From the NCBI RefSeq assembly GCF_034190915.1, contig NW_026947484.1, positions 74,417,482 through 74,481,481 on the forward strand: DNA of 64,000 bases. The letters are read 5' to 3'. A model generated the notes under the pieces. The model was not told the DNA's origin. It searched no databases and saw only the letters and a list, made by a program, of their open reading frames with translations. Positions 47,782 through 59,272 of this stretch are shown here, in pieces (within the stretch, counting starts at the first letter, position 1; each line of letters opens with the position of its first letter). Origin of the DNA: Cavia porcellus (Eukaryota > Chordata > Mammalia > Rodentia > Caviidae). The position numbers were made by a program, and so were the translations under genes.

Positions 47782-47925
47782 TCTTTTTGAGACAGGGTTT
47801 CACTATGTAATTCAGACTGGCCTTGAACTCACTTTGTAGCCCAGGGTGGTCTCAAACGTGCAACGATCCTCCTGCCTCAGCCACCAGAGTGCTGGGATTA
47901 CAGATGTGTGCCACCACATCTAGCT
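47782..47925 (-). mobile_element. B1-type SINE, antisense
   Basis: 'tttttgagacagggtttcac', 'ctggccttgaactcactttg', 'atcctcctgcctcagccacc', 'gctgggattacagatgtgtg'. attacttt on the left (47773-47780) recurs on the right near 47934, a likely target duplication. Near full length. Confidence 0.92.
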
Positions 47926-47969
47926 CTTAATAAATTACTTTTAAAAGCTATTTCCCTAAAATGGATCTC

Positions 47970-48045
47970 TTTCTCTGTCTCTCTGTCTCTCTGTCTCTCT
48001 GTCTCTCTGTCTCTCTCTCTCTCTCCCTCTCTCTTACCTTCTCTT
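47970..48045. repeat. (CTCTGT)n / (CT)n microsatellite
   Basis: About eight CTCTGT-type units followed by a pure CT run. Confidence 0.95.
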
Positions 48046-48339
48046 TGCTTGTAAATGCAAATACAGTTTCAGTGGTTGCTTATAGGGGGTGGTATTGGGA
48101 CTTGGAGGGAAAGAGAGGAGACTTTTAATCTACCTGTTCTTAAATTGTTTTTGAAATTTTTATGTGCATGCATTAATTTTATAAATAAAAGGTTTTTAAC
48201 ATCAATAATAATGTGAAAATATATTTGATTTCTACCTCAAGTCTTTTGTATTTTGAAAATAAGGAATTATTAGTCCTTTATAATTCAGCAAAAACCAATA
48301 AAGATCTTTTTCAGTAGATTCCATTTAACCACTGGCCCA

Positions 48340-48495
48340 TGGAGAAGAACACAGGCTTTGGCATGAAGCTAACGGGAATAAACCCCAGATGTGATATTTG
48401 GGGCATGGTATTCAGGCACCCTAAGCTTCCAAATTTCTTATCAGTGGCATAGGAATAATAATAACACTGAATTTCAAGGTTAAATTATAAATAAT
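48340..48495 (+). mobile_element. MIR SINE, diverged
   Basis: 'aacacaggctttggcatgaa', 'atcagtggcataggaataat' and 'aataacactgaatttcaagg' fit the MIR middle and 3' core. Confidence 0.6.
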
Positions 48496-48675
48496 TTTTA
48501 AAATATCTATCAAAAATAGGTTCAGTTGATAAATATCAACAATATTATTATAATTTGGGGGTTTTTTTTTTGGATCAAGTAATGAAAAAGACACTGAGTT
48601 CCATGATAAATTAAAGCCATTTGAAAATTATTGATATGCAGTCCTGACACATGATGGCAAAGAAAAATTTTGTAT

Positions 48676-48765
48676 TCTTCTTTTATTTATTTATTCAATA
48701 AATATTCCCAAGCATCTAGTATGTTCCCAATACTGGATGATACTACAAACAAACAAACTAGTTTT
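48676..48765 (+). mobile_element. Ancient LINE fragment (L1M/L2-like)
   Basis: 'ttcaataaatattcccaagc', 'atctagtatgttcccaatac' and 'tggatgatactacaaacaaa' are the common ancient LINE 3' motif, as at 25996. Confidence 0.45.
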
Positions 48766-48897
48766 TAAAAATGTTTTTAAAGTTCTATGGGAAAGGAAGC
48801 AGGGAAGAAGAAATAATTTGAATGGAAAAGAGAGAGGGCAGGTACCCTGAAAAATTCTCTTCTAGGGGATCTATATTGAAATTCATTTAGCTTTTAC

Positions 48898-48982
48898 TTT
48901 TTTTTTTTTTTAACCAGAAATCAAACTCAAGTCCTCATATCTGCCACGCAGGCATTGTGCTGCTGAGCTGTATCCCCAGCCC
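48898..48982 (-). mobile_element. ID-type SINE
   Basis: T-run (48898-48911), 'taaccagaaatcaaactcaa', 'gctgctgagctgtatcccca'. Reverse ID order. Confidence 0.87.
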
Positions 48983-49900
48983 TTCTTAAAAGTATAGACT
49001 AAAGCTTTGTACTAGATACCAAAAGTACTGATTTCTGGAGTGCATACTCTATACCAAAGACAATGGAACAGATTAAAGAGTCAGGGTCCACTGATCAAAG
49101 AGCTCTAGGCAAGAAAACCTGAGGCTCGGAGCACAGAACGCACACACCCCAATCCCAGTTGGCATCTAGGACCTTGTTATTGGAGGGGCTCTAAGCTGTC
49201 ACACATTTTCTGCATGAACTCAGGCATCTGGGACACTTCTCGGTCCTGTACTTTGTAGTGGAGACTTCAATCAGTTGCTCCCCCAAATACATAGGAGCTC
49301 TCATTCTAGGATTAAACCAGAGTTTAAACCTACTTCTGTGATCCACAAGAAATGTACGTTGCCTGAAACAAGGAAACAGGCCCTATGTGAACATGTAGAC
49401 AGAGCGCTGAAGTGAGCATATCCATCCTTTACAGTCTCTGAGCTGAGCCTGTATCCTTTTCTACACAAACCAGTTATAATCAGTATCTTCTCCTTTTGGC
49501 ACAGGGCAGTCAAAGAAGAATCAACTTTATAAGGAAAGGTAGTATAATTCCATTCATATCATTAGAATAAGGTTAAGGGGTGAACAGAAAAACCATCTGA
49601 TATAAAGGAAGGCCATTTTGACTACACAGACATTTACCTCTCTTTTTGAGACCATCATCAATAGCACCCTGTATAATATTCTAAATAATTACCTAATCAA
49701 TGAGGCTGATTGTATTTTACAGGCAGTTCCAGCTCAGACTTAATTGGAACTGTGGAAAGCTTTTACCATATGCTGCCTAGTGACCACCCTTCTTCTTAAC
49801 CAGTTTACTATGTTTGGGGTGAAAAGGAAGATTTAAATAGAACATAAAGCCTAAATAGCATGTAATCAAAAGATTCTTGGATTCTTGCCTGCCTTTTCCA
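48983..49900. other. No recognised feature
   Basis: Only a 70-aa minus frame (49301-49513) of no known type; no repeat recognised. Confidence 0.4.
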
Positions 49901-49980
49901 GGGGCTGGGATGTTGCTCAGTGGTAAAGTGCTTGCCTAGCATGCACGAGGTCCTGGATTTCATCTCCAGTACAGAAAAAG
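49901..49980 (+). mobile_element. ID-type SINE
   Basis: 'ggggctgggatgttgctcag', 'tggtaaagtgcttgcctagc', 'ggatttcatctccagtacag'. Well-preserved box A and B regions. Confidence 0.9.
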
Positions 49981-50570
49981 GCCAGACCAAAAACAGATTC
50001 TATTTTTCCAGGTTTCTGTCCTCATGCATAAAATAAAGGGATTGTACATGTGATCACTGGGTCATCTGGCTTCTCCATGATTCACAGCACTTCAAAAATA
50101 ACTGGCACACGTGAAGAAATAGGGTTCTTTGTTTTGCTTTGGAAAAAGCAAAAACTACCAAACACTTGGGTTAATCCTATACCAGGAAATCCAAGCATTT
50201 TCAGCCATTTAACAGTGTAGGAGATGGGTATGTTTTTCTGTGCTCCAGAGAAAAACAATTCACAAAGACTTCATGGAGAATCATGACATTTGGCTCCCTC
50301 AGCCAAAGAGAAACTGCTTATTCTTTACTGCAAATTGCTCTTGCTAAAATCACCAAAAATCATCATGTTGCTAAATCTAGTGGTTTCTTCTGTCCGCATC
50401 TTGTTTCTCAGTTCATTCATCACAGCTGCACACTCCTGCCTGGAAACAGTGCTGTCTTTGGCTTCTCAAGCATCTCTCCTTCCTGACTGGCTTTCTACCT
50501 TCCTGTCCACTCTGTGGTCCTTCTGGCTGGCACTTGGTCTTCGTCTCCACTGTAAATCTTTCTTGGTCCT
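49981..50570. other. No recognised feature
   Basis: Two overlapping plus frames (67 aa at 50283-50486 and 102 aa at 50290-50598) run into the LTR that follows and carry no known motif. Confidence 0.4.
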
Positions 50571-50912
50571 TGTCATGGTTTATGTCGGTGGCTTCTAGGC
50601 CTCATGCGTTTGCATTATGCATTTATGATTGGTTCACTGTTTAGAGCTTGGATTGATGGTCAGTGCTAAACCCTACATGGGGCGCAGCCAGGATGTGATG
50701 TAATGGCAGGAAGAAGGCGTGTCTTGCTCTCTTCTTGGTTCCTGCTTGCTGTGTGCAGCCACCATGAACTGCGGCCCTGCCATGCCACCCTGCCTTGGAG
50801 CCAACTGACCATGGACTGAAACCTCCCAAAACTGTAAGAAATAAACTTTTCCTTTCCCAACTTTGGTCCTCGGGCATTTTGTCTCAGTGATGAGTAAAAA
50901 GTAACTAAGACA
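50571..50912 (+). mobile_element. MaLR-type solo LTR, sense
   Basis: Starts TGTCATGGTTTATG and ends 'gtaactaagaca', 342 bp. 'tgaccatggactgaaacctc' and AATAAA at 50840-50845 sit where MaLR LTRs carry them. LTRs of this class supply promoters and polyadenylation sites in some genomes; nothing here shows activity. Confidence 0.75.
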
Positions 50913-51009
50913 GTCCTTAACCTATAGGCTTGTACTCTGAACTCCAGACACCCATATCAAAATATCTACTGAAAATTTGCATTTAAATCTCTAACAGGAG
51001 TCTCCAAAT

Positions 51010-52775
51010 TAGAACTCTTGAATTCTCTCTCTCTTATTATGGCCTTTCTCCAACAGACCCTCTTCTATTTCTCACCATCTCCATCATCCAGCCAATGCCC
51101 AGTCAGTTACCTAGAAACAATTCTTGAGTTTCCTTCTCACCTTCATTGTATCATTGAACATTTTTCCTCCAATCCAGTCTTTAATTGCACAACCTCTATT
51201 GCATCCAAACCAGGATCCTTTCTTGCTGACGTAGTTTCTTGCTTACATGTTAGTTTGTTTCTATTCGCACTCCCCAAAGAGGCCACGATGGCAATTTAAT
51301 AACATAATTCATCCTTAAGTCCCTCCAAAAGTTTGCCATTTCAGTTTCATTAAAATCCAGACTCAAGTTTTGGCATTGCCCGCCCCTCAGCTCCCAGTGC
51401 TCTGGTCACACTGGCTCTCTATCTCTCTATCATATGCAGTTCATCCTGTCCTCAGGGTCTCTGCACTGCTGGTGGTGCACCTGGTTAATTTCTCCCCTCT
51501 CTTACTGGCCCATAACTGACCCTGTCTCCTCACTCTGTACTCAACACTCTTGCTTCAGAGAAGCTCTCCTAACCATCAGTGGCAGCAGGCAACCCCATTC
51601 CTCTGCTTCATCGTGCACCTTCATTTCATTCCTACTGTTCCTGAACTGACTTTATTTCTTGGCTTATGTTCCCATTGCCAAACCCCCACCAGCTTATAAG
51701 GATCACAGGACTGAGTTAGGTATTTTTTCTGGGTTATCAGACTCAAGGTACCATCCTTTCTTCACCCAGAAGTCCAAAGGATCTTTACAAAATAAAATCA
51801 TATCAAGCCATGTTTTAGTTACTTCCTGTGTTGCTGAGACAAAATAATATTCAAAGTTAAAGAAGGAAAGATTTATTTTGGCTTGTAGTTTGTAGAGACT
51901 TTGGTCCTTAGTTGACTGGCTCTCAGGGAGGTTGGCATGCCAAAGGGATATGGAAGAGGAGAAACATCCAGGCAGGACAGGAAGGGGGCAGCAAACAGGA
52001 CACTTGCCTTCTTTCTGTCCCTTATATTCACATAGGTCACAAGTCTATTGACTGCTGCCGTATCCAAGAGGGTTTCATTATCCACATCCAAAACTATGCT
52101 AAAGTAATTTAGTTACCACACACCCTTGTTCTTAGGATCACACACCCTAATCCACTGTCACACATCTATGATCCAGCTACCTCTGAAAACTCTCACCTAA
52201 GAGCACATGAGGCTGAAGGGTACATCAACTTATAAGCTGTAACAGGCATCTCTTACTCAGTATTCTGAAAGGCATGCCCTCTCAGAATAAAGCTGGACTC
52301 CATCCTTCCAATGGCTTATGGCGCAGCAAAGTGATGGGGCCCCCGGGATCCATATAGCCTATTGTCCCTCTCGCCTGTCCCCTCCTCAATTGGCTACAGC
52401 CACACTTACTTTCTCACAGGTCCTCAAACATATGACATGCTACCCACACTGTCTCCCTCTCTGTCCAGACCTCTGATGAATCGTTTCCTCTTAGAGATTC
52501 TTTGCCTCCCTACCTGAGCCTTCAACTCCTATTTTCTCCATAAAACTTAGAGCACCTGCACATCACAATGCTGCTTGTGTAGTCATGTACCTTAGTTCAC
52601 CTCACGGGCAGTGCACACTCTAGTGAGAGGAGGCTATGACTCCCCAACTTAACTCCCCTCACTAGCGTGTGTGCTGCACATCAGATGGACTACTATTTGT
52701 TCACCACTGGTCTTTAGCATCTGGCTCAGGTAGGTCCTCAGTAGTCACTGAGTGAATAAATGAATGAATGACTTA
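51010..52775 (+). mobile_element. L2 LINE region, interrupted by an LTR
   Basis: L2-like 3' order: 'cagggtctctgcactgctgg' (51456-51475), 'cagagaagctctcctaacca' (51557-51576), then after the LTR 'gtgtagtcatgtaccttagt' and the end 'ctgagtgaataaatgaatga' (52748-52767). The left limit is vague and 51010-51340 may be unrelated. Confidence 0.55.
51811..52244 (-). mobile_element. MaLR-type LTR, antisense, within L2
   Basis: Plus strand starts 'tgttttagttacttcctgtg' and ends near 'aagctgtaaca'. 'aggaaagatttattttggct' holds the reversed polyadenylation signal (51872-51877). 'gggtacatcaacttataagc' is the reversed 5' part. 434 bp. Confidence 0.65.
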
Positions 52776-53955
52776 TTCATGCAGAAAAGATTTTCTGAAC
52801 TGTGCCCATCTAGGTAGATTATACTCAACAGTAATTTACTCTGATGGAAATTGCTCCATTTTTGCGGGGGACAGGGAATCTAAGCCAAGAGCTTGAACAC
52901 TTGTTCTACGTGAGGTGGCCATACCTGCAGAAAAGCAGAGACTTCTGCCCATCCCTGAGTGGTTTGTGTGGAAGGCCCCTCATTTTCTCAAGATGCAGTG
53001 CTAACTCAGTTTGAGACTTGGCAGACAGGAGGCTTTTTTCTACCCTTAATTCTGTCGACCTTGAAAAGACTTCTTTGGAGAGAGACTACAGATCCCCCTG
53101 AAGTGCTGCTTTGTCCTCTAAGTGAGCCTGTTTGCTGGGAGAAGAAGTTGCCCAGGGTCCTCCTGGACCCTGGTTTTGTTTTCACATACTCTCAGGAGCA
53201 AGAATGTGACCACATTCCACTTACGGACTGCCACATCTGACTTAGTCTTCAGTGTTTCAAATATAAGCCATGCAATCAGCCTGGAAAAATGAGCTTATTT
53301 TAAACAAAAGCAAATTAGACCTGCTGGTTTTCTTGTCTGGCTGCAAAGCATCAAGTTTTTGTAGACTATAAAACATAGGAGGGACTTCGTACATAACTTT
53401 AATATGCTCTAAGTTATACTATGCTTTTTCATAACAGTCATCCCTATGACTCTTTAGTTACTAAATACAAATATTTAATGAGTTCCTGTTGTTGCTCTAT
53501 TCCTAGTATGGGGTGGGGATGCTAAGGAGGCTTGGCTAGATATACAATTACTTTTGAATAAACTTATGTATAACACAGCTGTGACTTTCTGGAACACGCA
53601 CAGAGCACCTGCCCCATGCATAGGTTACACTTGTGCGGCTTCAACAGCTATGAGTCGGAAATATACTTAGACAAAAAATTGTGCTTGTCCTTAGTATGCA
53701 CCAACTTTTCCTTCATTATTCTTCCCAAAACAATACAGTGTAACAACTACATGATTTACATTGTAATAGGTGTTATGGGTTACATACAAATACCATACAA
53801 TGTTAGATAAAGGATTTGAGCAGCCCTGGGCTTCAGTGTCCTCAGGAGACTCAGCCAATCCCCTGTGAATACTAAGGAACAGGTGTAGGACAAGGGAAAA
53901 AAATAAATGAAAAGATAATTTCAAAACTTCAGAATTTTAGAAAGCAGGGGTAGTT
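52776..53955. other. Unassigned, with a short ancient LINE-like patch
   Basis: 53470-53520 ('atatttaatgagttcctgtt') recalls the ancient LINE motif at 25996 and 48676. A 93-aa plus frame at 52959-53240 has no known motif. Confidence 0.35.
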
Positions 53956-54026
53956 TCTTTTCTTTTCTTTTCTTTCTTTCTTTCTTTCTTTCTTTCTTTT
54001 TTTTCCTTCTTTCTTTCTTTTTCTTT
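53956..54026. repeat. (CTTT)n microsatellite
   Basis: TTTTC units pass into about eight CTTT units, a T-run and more CTTT; imperfect. Confidence 0.95.
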
Positions 54027-55184
54027 AAGAGTTAAACTTCTGCTAGGAAAGCTGTCCCCACTGGGGACACCGCTGCTTGGATGGGTAGGGAATTGCACTC
54101 TGGCATTTCATCTGAGTTCGAGTGTAAACAGTACAGCTGAATCAACATCTTTGTGGACAGCCAGTCCCCAGGAAGGGGCGAGGGCTTTAGGGCTTTTGTT
54201 CATCGAACACATCAATGAATTCTCAAGGGGGACATTTCACTGGGTGGTTAAGCATACATTGAGCTCACATGAGCCGCACGCCAATTTTAAGTCCATTCGT
54301 TTAACCAGTTCAGGGCTTCTTACAGGTCCAGGACCAGAGTGCAGAAGGGAAGCCCAGGGCAGGTTGAAATCTGTCCACACTTAAGTCCTTGATATTTCAT
54401 TCATCGTCTCATTTCTGCCTTAAGTTTAAGCTTGGAAGTTAGTGCCTTAAAACATTTTTATCTTGATTACTGAGATCTTGGCACTGCCTTAAGCTTTGTA
54501 TCCGCGAGGAGTGAGCATTTCCCCTGCCTTGCTAAGCCCTATAGGGGATCCTAACTTTTAGACTCATAGCTTAATAGGAAGAAAAATGTAAGTTCTTCTA
54601 AAATGCCAACACAACAAAAGTGTCATTACATAAAAGTTATGGAAGAATCTTGCACAGGACCTCAATGGACAAGAGTAAAAACCAAAGTGAAGCCTTTTGT
54701 GCTAACCTTCTAACTCAAAAAAAGAGAAACTGAGTTTTTATCCAGCCTACTTTTCTACTGGGACAGAGAAATCACAATCAAATTTCCAAAGAAAGAAGCC
54801 TAATTTCAATCAGTATGATAATAAAGTTCACTCTGATTTAATCCTTACAAACACCTAACCCTAAAGTCAACAAGTTATTTTTCTATTATTATTTTCTACT
54901 ATTCCCTGTTCCTGCCCTGCAAGGTAAGCAACTTTGCAAAGATGTATCCACTTTATGTTCTCTGCTTCTGTTTTTTTCTTTCCCAGCCCTTTCGTTTTTA
55001 TAAAACTAACCTTCTCTGTTCAACCCATGGGAACCCTTTGAATTTCATGGACTGAGGGTTGCCCATTCCAGAATTGCAAAAGAAAAACCAATCAAGAACT
55101 TTAAATTGTTGTTATTTTGTCCTTTGATGGACTGACAAGGGCTTTAAGAGAGGTTCAGGAATAATGCTAGTGCTTCGGAGATAC
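54027..55184. other. No recognised feature
   Basis: Single frame above 70 aa (54151-54384 plus) with no motif; 54570-55000 AT-rich. Confidence 0.4.
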
Positions 55185-55390
55185 GAGTCAAGGGAGATAC
55201 CATTATGGGACTTTGCACCTGCCCTGCCACTTCTAGCTGTGTGACGTCAGGCCTGACACCTCACCATTTAGAGACTTCATTTCCCCATCTGTGAACTGAG
55301 GAAAGGCTCCTCCATCAGGGTGATTGTGTGTCAGAACAAGTTAAAGTGTATAAAGCATGCTGGGGCCCTTGAAAGAGGGCAGACATCTGT
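55185..55390 (+). mobile_element. MIR SINE
   Basis: 'gccacttctagctgtgtgac' (55228-55247), 'cttcatttccccatctgtga', 'ggtgattgtgtgtcagaaca', 'gtgtataaagcatgctgggg': good MIR match through the core. Confidence 0.8.
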
Positions 55391-55556
55391 AACCAAGTTC
55401 TATTTATGTGAGCCCTGGGAAAGAAGCTAAACTCTCAGTTATGATACTGATTATTGTGCACCATTATAGGGAGAAGGATGTAGAAATGGAGCTATCTGGG
55501 GGCATTTTACAAAGATGCATGACAACTAGGACTAGATATTCACTACCCTTATTTAG

Positions 55557-55640
55557 CAGGCTGGCCTAGAAGTCACAGAGATCCTTCTGCTTCAGCTTCC
55601 CAAGTGCTAGGATTATAGGCTGGGGCTACCACATCTGGCT
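55557..55640 (-). mobile_element. B1-type SINE fragment, antisense
   Basis: 'ggctggcctagaagtcacag', 'cttctgcttcagcttcccaa', 'gtgctaggattataggctgg'. The 3' half of the B1 (reversed left part) is absent. Confidence 0.75.
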
Positions 55641-55890
55641 TTGTGTCACTGGGATCCTAAAAGAAAAGTCTGTGATGATAAAGAAGAATGTTTTCCGTGT
55701 GATCTGGAGTGTAATAGTCATGGTGGATTACATGTTATCAGTTTGGTTTACCTTTGGGGAAGAAAAGAGAAATAAGACAATTACAACCACTGTTTGAGCA
55801 ATTCCCGTATAACTCAGATAAGGAAAATTAGTCAGTTTTCTGAGAAACTGTTCTCAGACCATAGATTAGCTAAAGATTCACCCTGTTCAT
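55641..55890. other. No recognised feature
   Basis: Short unassigned stretch between the B1 fragment and the CA repeat. Confidence 0.4.

Positions 55891-55930
<40 letters not shown>
55891..55930. repeat. (CA)n microsatellite
   Basis: About 20 uninterrupted CA units. Confidence 0.97.
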
Positions 55931-55932
<2 letters not shown>

Positions 55933-56337
55933 TCTTATTCACGTCTGGATAGTGTCTTGGGATTTAGTTTCTATTTATTTATGTCACTTTTTTGCTGCAA
56001 GCACTGCCTTCTAGATTTGACAAAAAAGAAAATATTATTCTATTACTGCAAAATCAATCTCTGCTCTCCTGATGGAACACTTACTCAAATCAGCAGACAT
56101 AGGGAGAACTGATGGCACCAAAACGGCAGGACTAAAGTGAAATTGAAAAAATCCTTCCTTCTGTCCCCAGCGTCTGCCTAGATGCTTCCGCATTAAGCAG
56201 AATGTCTCTATGATGCTCAGGATCATCTGGTATTTCTTTTCGTTCAAGAAGTCCTAGCAACGTGCTGGGCTTGGTAGATTTTTAAAGCTGCACTGCAGCA
56301 GGGTCTAAGATTTAGTCAGCCACCTGTGAAACTTTTA

Positions 56338-56425
56338 CTGAGTGTAAACATTTATCAAGTGCCAGACACTAAGCTAGATATGACAGGATCTGTTCTTCAC
56401 TGTCACAATAAAACTAATTAAATCA
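56338..56425 (+). mobile_element. Ancient LINE fragment (L1M/L2-like)
   Basis: 'actgagtgtaaacatttatc' then 'aagtgccagacactaagcta' matches the ancient LINE motif; extends perhaps to 56480. Confidence 0.4.
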
Positions 56426-56804
56426 ACCAGGAAAAAATCAGCTAGTAAGCTAACAAGAGACTCTAAGTCAGGCGACGTGGTGGTGGCCATGTGGGAGGTC
56501 AAACCCGACATGGGATAGGTAGGAGACATTTCACCGGAGGCGTGAGTGGTGGGAGAGGGACCGCCACGTGACAGCCTGGGGGTACACTGCAGGACACCTA
56601 AGACACAGCATGGTTGCACTGCTTAGCCCACTTCATCTGGAGAGAGATTCAGTGACTCAGGCAGGTCCTGAGCTCCAGGAAATGGACCGCTTGAACTGAG
56701 TATTTGGGTGTAACAGCACAGGTTTCTTGATGATCAAACCCTTGATGTGAGCCTCATTATCTGATAGATGCCAATAAACCTGTCAGCCAGCAACTACTCC
56801 AGGG
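56426..56804. other. No recognised feature
   Basis: Slightly richer in CpG than its neighbours near 56470-56570 but far too small for a CpG island; no frame or repeat called. Confidence 0.35.
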
Positions 56805-57090
56805 AAAAGAGGAGGAGGAGGGACAAGAGGAGGAGGGGGAGAAGAGCGAAAAGGAGAAGAAAAAGGAGGAGAAGGAGCAGGAGGAGGAGCAGGAGGACGA
56901 GGAGGAGGAGGAGAAGGAAAGAAGAAGAAGAAGAAGAAGAAGAAGAAGAAGAAGAAGAAGAAGAAGAAGAAGAAGAAGAAGAAGAAGAAGAAGAAGATTC
57001 AGCATTCGGAGTTGGAGAGGGAGTGGGAGAGGAAAAAGGAAGGAGGAAAGGAAGAAGGAGAAGGTCAAAAAGAGGAAGAGGAAGAAATGC
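56805..57090. repeat. Purine-rich GGA/GAA tract with (AAG)n core
   Basis: About 285 bp of almost pure purine on the plus strand. A GGA-rich left part leads to about 25 AAG units at 56921-56997, then a mixed GGA/GAA right part after a short break (56997-57010). The 152-aa Arg/Glu-rich and 111-aa Leu/Ser-rich frames over it are translation of the repeat, not genes. Confidence 0.95.
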
Positions 57091-57849
57091 ATTCTATAAG
57101 GACCAAGGCCAAAAAGAACTAATAAATCTCTGCTCTATTGGGACAGGTTTTGGGAAGAGGCCACAGTATCAGCTTTGCGAGAATGGCACTGGGCTATGGT
57201 TTGATATCCAAGGATTCATTTGCTGAAATTCAGTCTCCGTCATGATGTGTTAGGGAGGAGAAAACTAGTTAAGTACTGTGTGTAGAGGCAGGGGCTCTGG
57301 AAGATGACTAAGGGTGGAGCCCCATGATTGAACAGTGAGAAGAAAAGAGACCAGAGGAAATATACACACAGTGTGCTTGCTGTCTCTGGCCATGTGACCC
57401 GTCCACCGCCATGGGACTCTTCAGCAAGAAGCTGGATGCAACCCCTTGGCCTTGGTCCCCCTGAACCATGAGCAAGCACAGGGGCCAATAGGAGGAAGAA
57501 ACAGAGAAAGGGATCATGCAAGAGGACTTGAACAGAAAGGGAGGGAGGAAGAGGAGTTGAGTAGTTCAGTAAGGCCTCGGGAATTAAACGCCTATGATAC
57601 CAGGGTCAGGGGCTGGGATCCAGTGAAAGTTGTAGTCTCAAGAAGTTTGGGAGAGATGCTCATGAGAGATATAGCAAAGGCAAAATTACAAAGCAAAGAT
57701 CTGGGAGGAAACAGAAGAGTTTGGAATCCTATTCATTCCATGAGGCCAGAAATAAAAACTTGCACTTCTTTGGAAGCTCCTTCAGAATTAAACTCATTCT
57801 GGGTTTCCTGGAGCAAAACAGCAGAACTGGCACTGGCTTTAGGCACAGG
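57091..57849. other. Unassigned sequence
   Basis: A 138-aa plus frame (57446-57862) is polar and has no known motif; opposite-strand frames (93 and 69 aa) overlap each other at 57240-57521. Confidence 0.35.
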
Positions 57850-57945
57850 CACTGCGATCTAATGGTTGCTTTGTGATCTGGGTCAGTTTGATTGACCTCT
57901 CTGTTTCAGTGGCTGCATCTTCAAAATGGGAACAGCTACACAGAT
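57850..57945 (+). mobile_element. MIR SINE fragment
   Basis: 'ttgtgatctgggtcagtttg', 'attgacctctctgtttcagt' and 'gcatcttcaaaatgggaaca' follow the MIR core. Confidence 0.65.
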
Positions 57946-58302
57946 TGGAACAGGTCACGTGGGCAAGAGATGTATGGGCATGGTGTGTGTCATGTGATAA
58001 GTCACGACCACTATTATTATGACATAGTTGAGAATCTGATGGACAAGTGACTTTCCATTCTATATTATTATAGTTCCACAAAAGCAGCTGGTTTATAAAA
58101 GACTGAGCATGTACACTCTCAGCATAGCGTGTGTCAGGCCTGGGCTACACGGGTCACTATGAAGTGTAGAGGTCCTAGATAATGACTGTCCTCAGTGCTA
58201 GTGCCTAAGGCAACAGATTCAAAGGAGATGAACTTCAGTGGTCATCACATGTGTGTGTGGTGTGACCCAAAGTAAAGTAAAAGACACTGATTCGTGCAGC
58301 TT
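57946..58302. other. No recognised feature
   Basis: No repeat or credible frame between the MIR fragment and the ID. Confidence 0.4.
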
Positions 58303-58386
58303 TGGGCTGGGGATATAGTGCAGAGGCACAGCACATGCTTAGTGTGTGCAAGACCCTGGGCGAGGTCTCTGCACCACACACACACA
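58303..58386 (+). mobile_element. ID-type SINE
   Basis: 'gggctggggatatagtgcag', 'tgcttagtgtgtgcaagacc' and 'aggtctctgcaccacacaca', followed by a short CA run in place of an A-tail. Confidence 0.85.
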
Positions 58387-58429
58387 AATTCACACTCATG
58401 TACTTTTCTTTTCATGCATCCGATGCACT

Positions 58430-58800
58430 TGCCCAATTAACACTCCTTCCAGACCACACGCCTGGCTGCCCCGCCTCTTACTTTCCTCGTTCTCTTCCTC
58501 CTACTGGACACATCTTCAGAGCCACTCCTCTCAACCGTGTTCCACCTGAATTTCAAGGACCATCAGCAGGGGACCCTTGAAATTTTACATACTTGGCCCC
58601 ATCTTTGCCACTTTTCACTCACCTCTGAAGCCCCAGAACTTGTGTACTTTCCTTCCGATGCCACTAGTCTCAATATAGTAAATTAGAGTTATTGTTTTGT
58701 ATCTTATTTCTTTTGCTACACTGGCAGCTCCTCAAGAGTTGTACCCGGATTACCCACCATTGTTGGCCTCACTGCCTAGCAGAGTGGGTAAATGTTTAAT
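58430..58800 (+). mobile_element. L2 LINE 3' end
   Basis: 'acactggcagctcctcaaga' (58719-58738) and 'actgcctagcagagtgggta', 'aatgtttaatggg' match the L2 end ('gactgtgagctcc', 'cctggcacagag', 'aaatg' style), diverged. Confidence 0.6.
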
Positions 58801-58905
58801 GGGAAAAAAAATAGTAAAGGTACTCAACTTGAATGGCTCTCACAAGCCTATTGCTTCTTAAACACATGTATATATCTCACAGAATACACTTGGGAAATGT
58901 TGAAG

Positions 58906-59272
58906 TGTCTTAGTCACTTTTCTTGTCACTGGGACTTAACACCTGACATTAGCAAATGGAAGGAGGAGAGGTTTATTTTGGCTCCAAGGACAGGTTGGCA
59001 GAAGGATACGGCAGGGGAGAGCTGCTCAAAGCATGGCAAATGAGAAGCAGAAAGGGTAAAGGGAAGAGCTGGGAGGAAACTCACCCTTCCTGGCTGCAGC
59101 CCCCGTAACTCACCTCTTCCCCCCGGCCTCACCTCCTACAGCACAGCTAGCTATAAACTCATCAATGGACGACTCCACTCCTGACTATAGTGCCCGCGTC
59201 AACTGGTCACCTCCCCACAGCCCTGCTGTGATCACACAAGGCTTTAGGGGGACACCTACATATCATCTATCA
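58906..59272 (-). mobile_element. MaLR-type LTR, antisense
   Basis: Plus strand starts 'tgtcttagtcacttttcttg' and ends 'atatcatctatca', 367 bp. Reversed polyadenylation signal at 58972-58977; 'gctttagggggacacctaca' is the reversed 5' region common to these LTRs. No target duplication readable. Confidence 0.72.

Noticed and set aside
47970..48045. Regular short repeat that could suggest a CRISPR-like array
   Set aside because: Hexanucleotide microsatellite with no spacers, in a mammalian genome.
56768..57226. 152-aa Arg/Glu-rich plus frame and the 111-aa Leu/Ser-rich minus frame over the purine tract
   Set aside because: Both are direct translation of GGA/GAA repeats.
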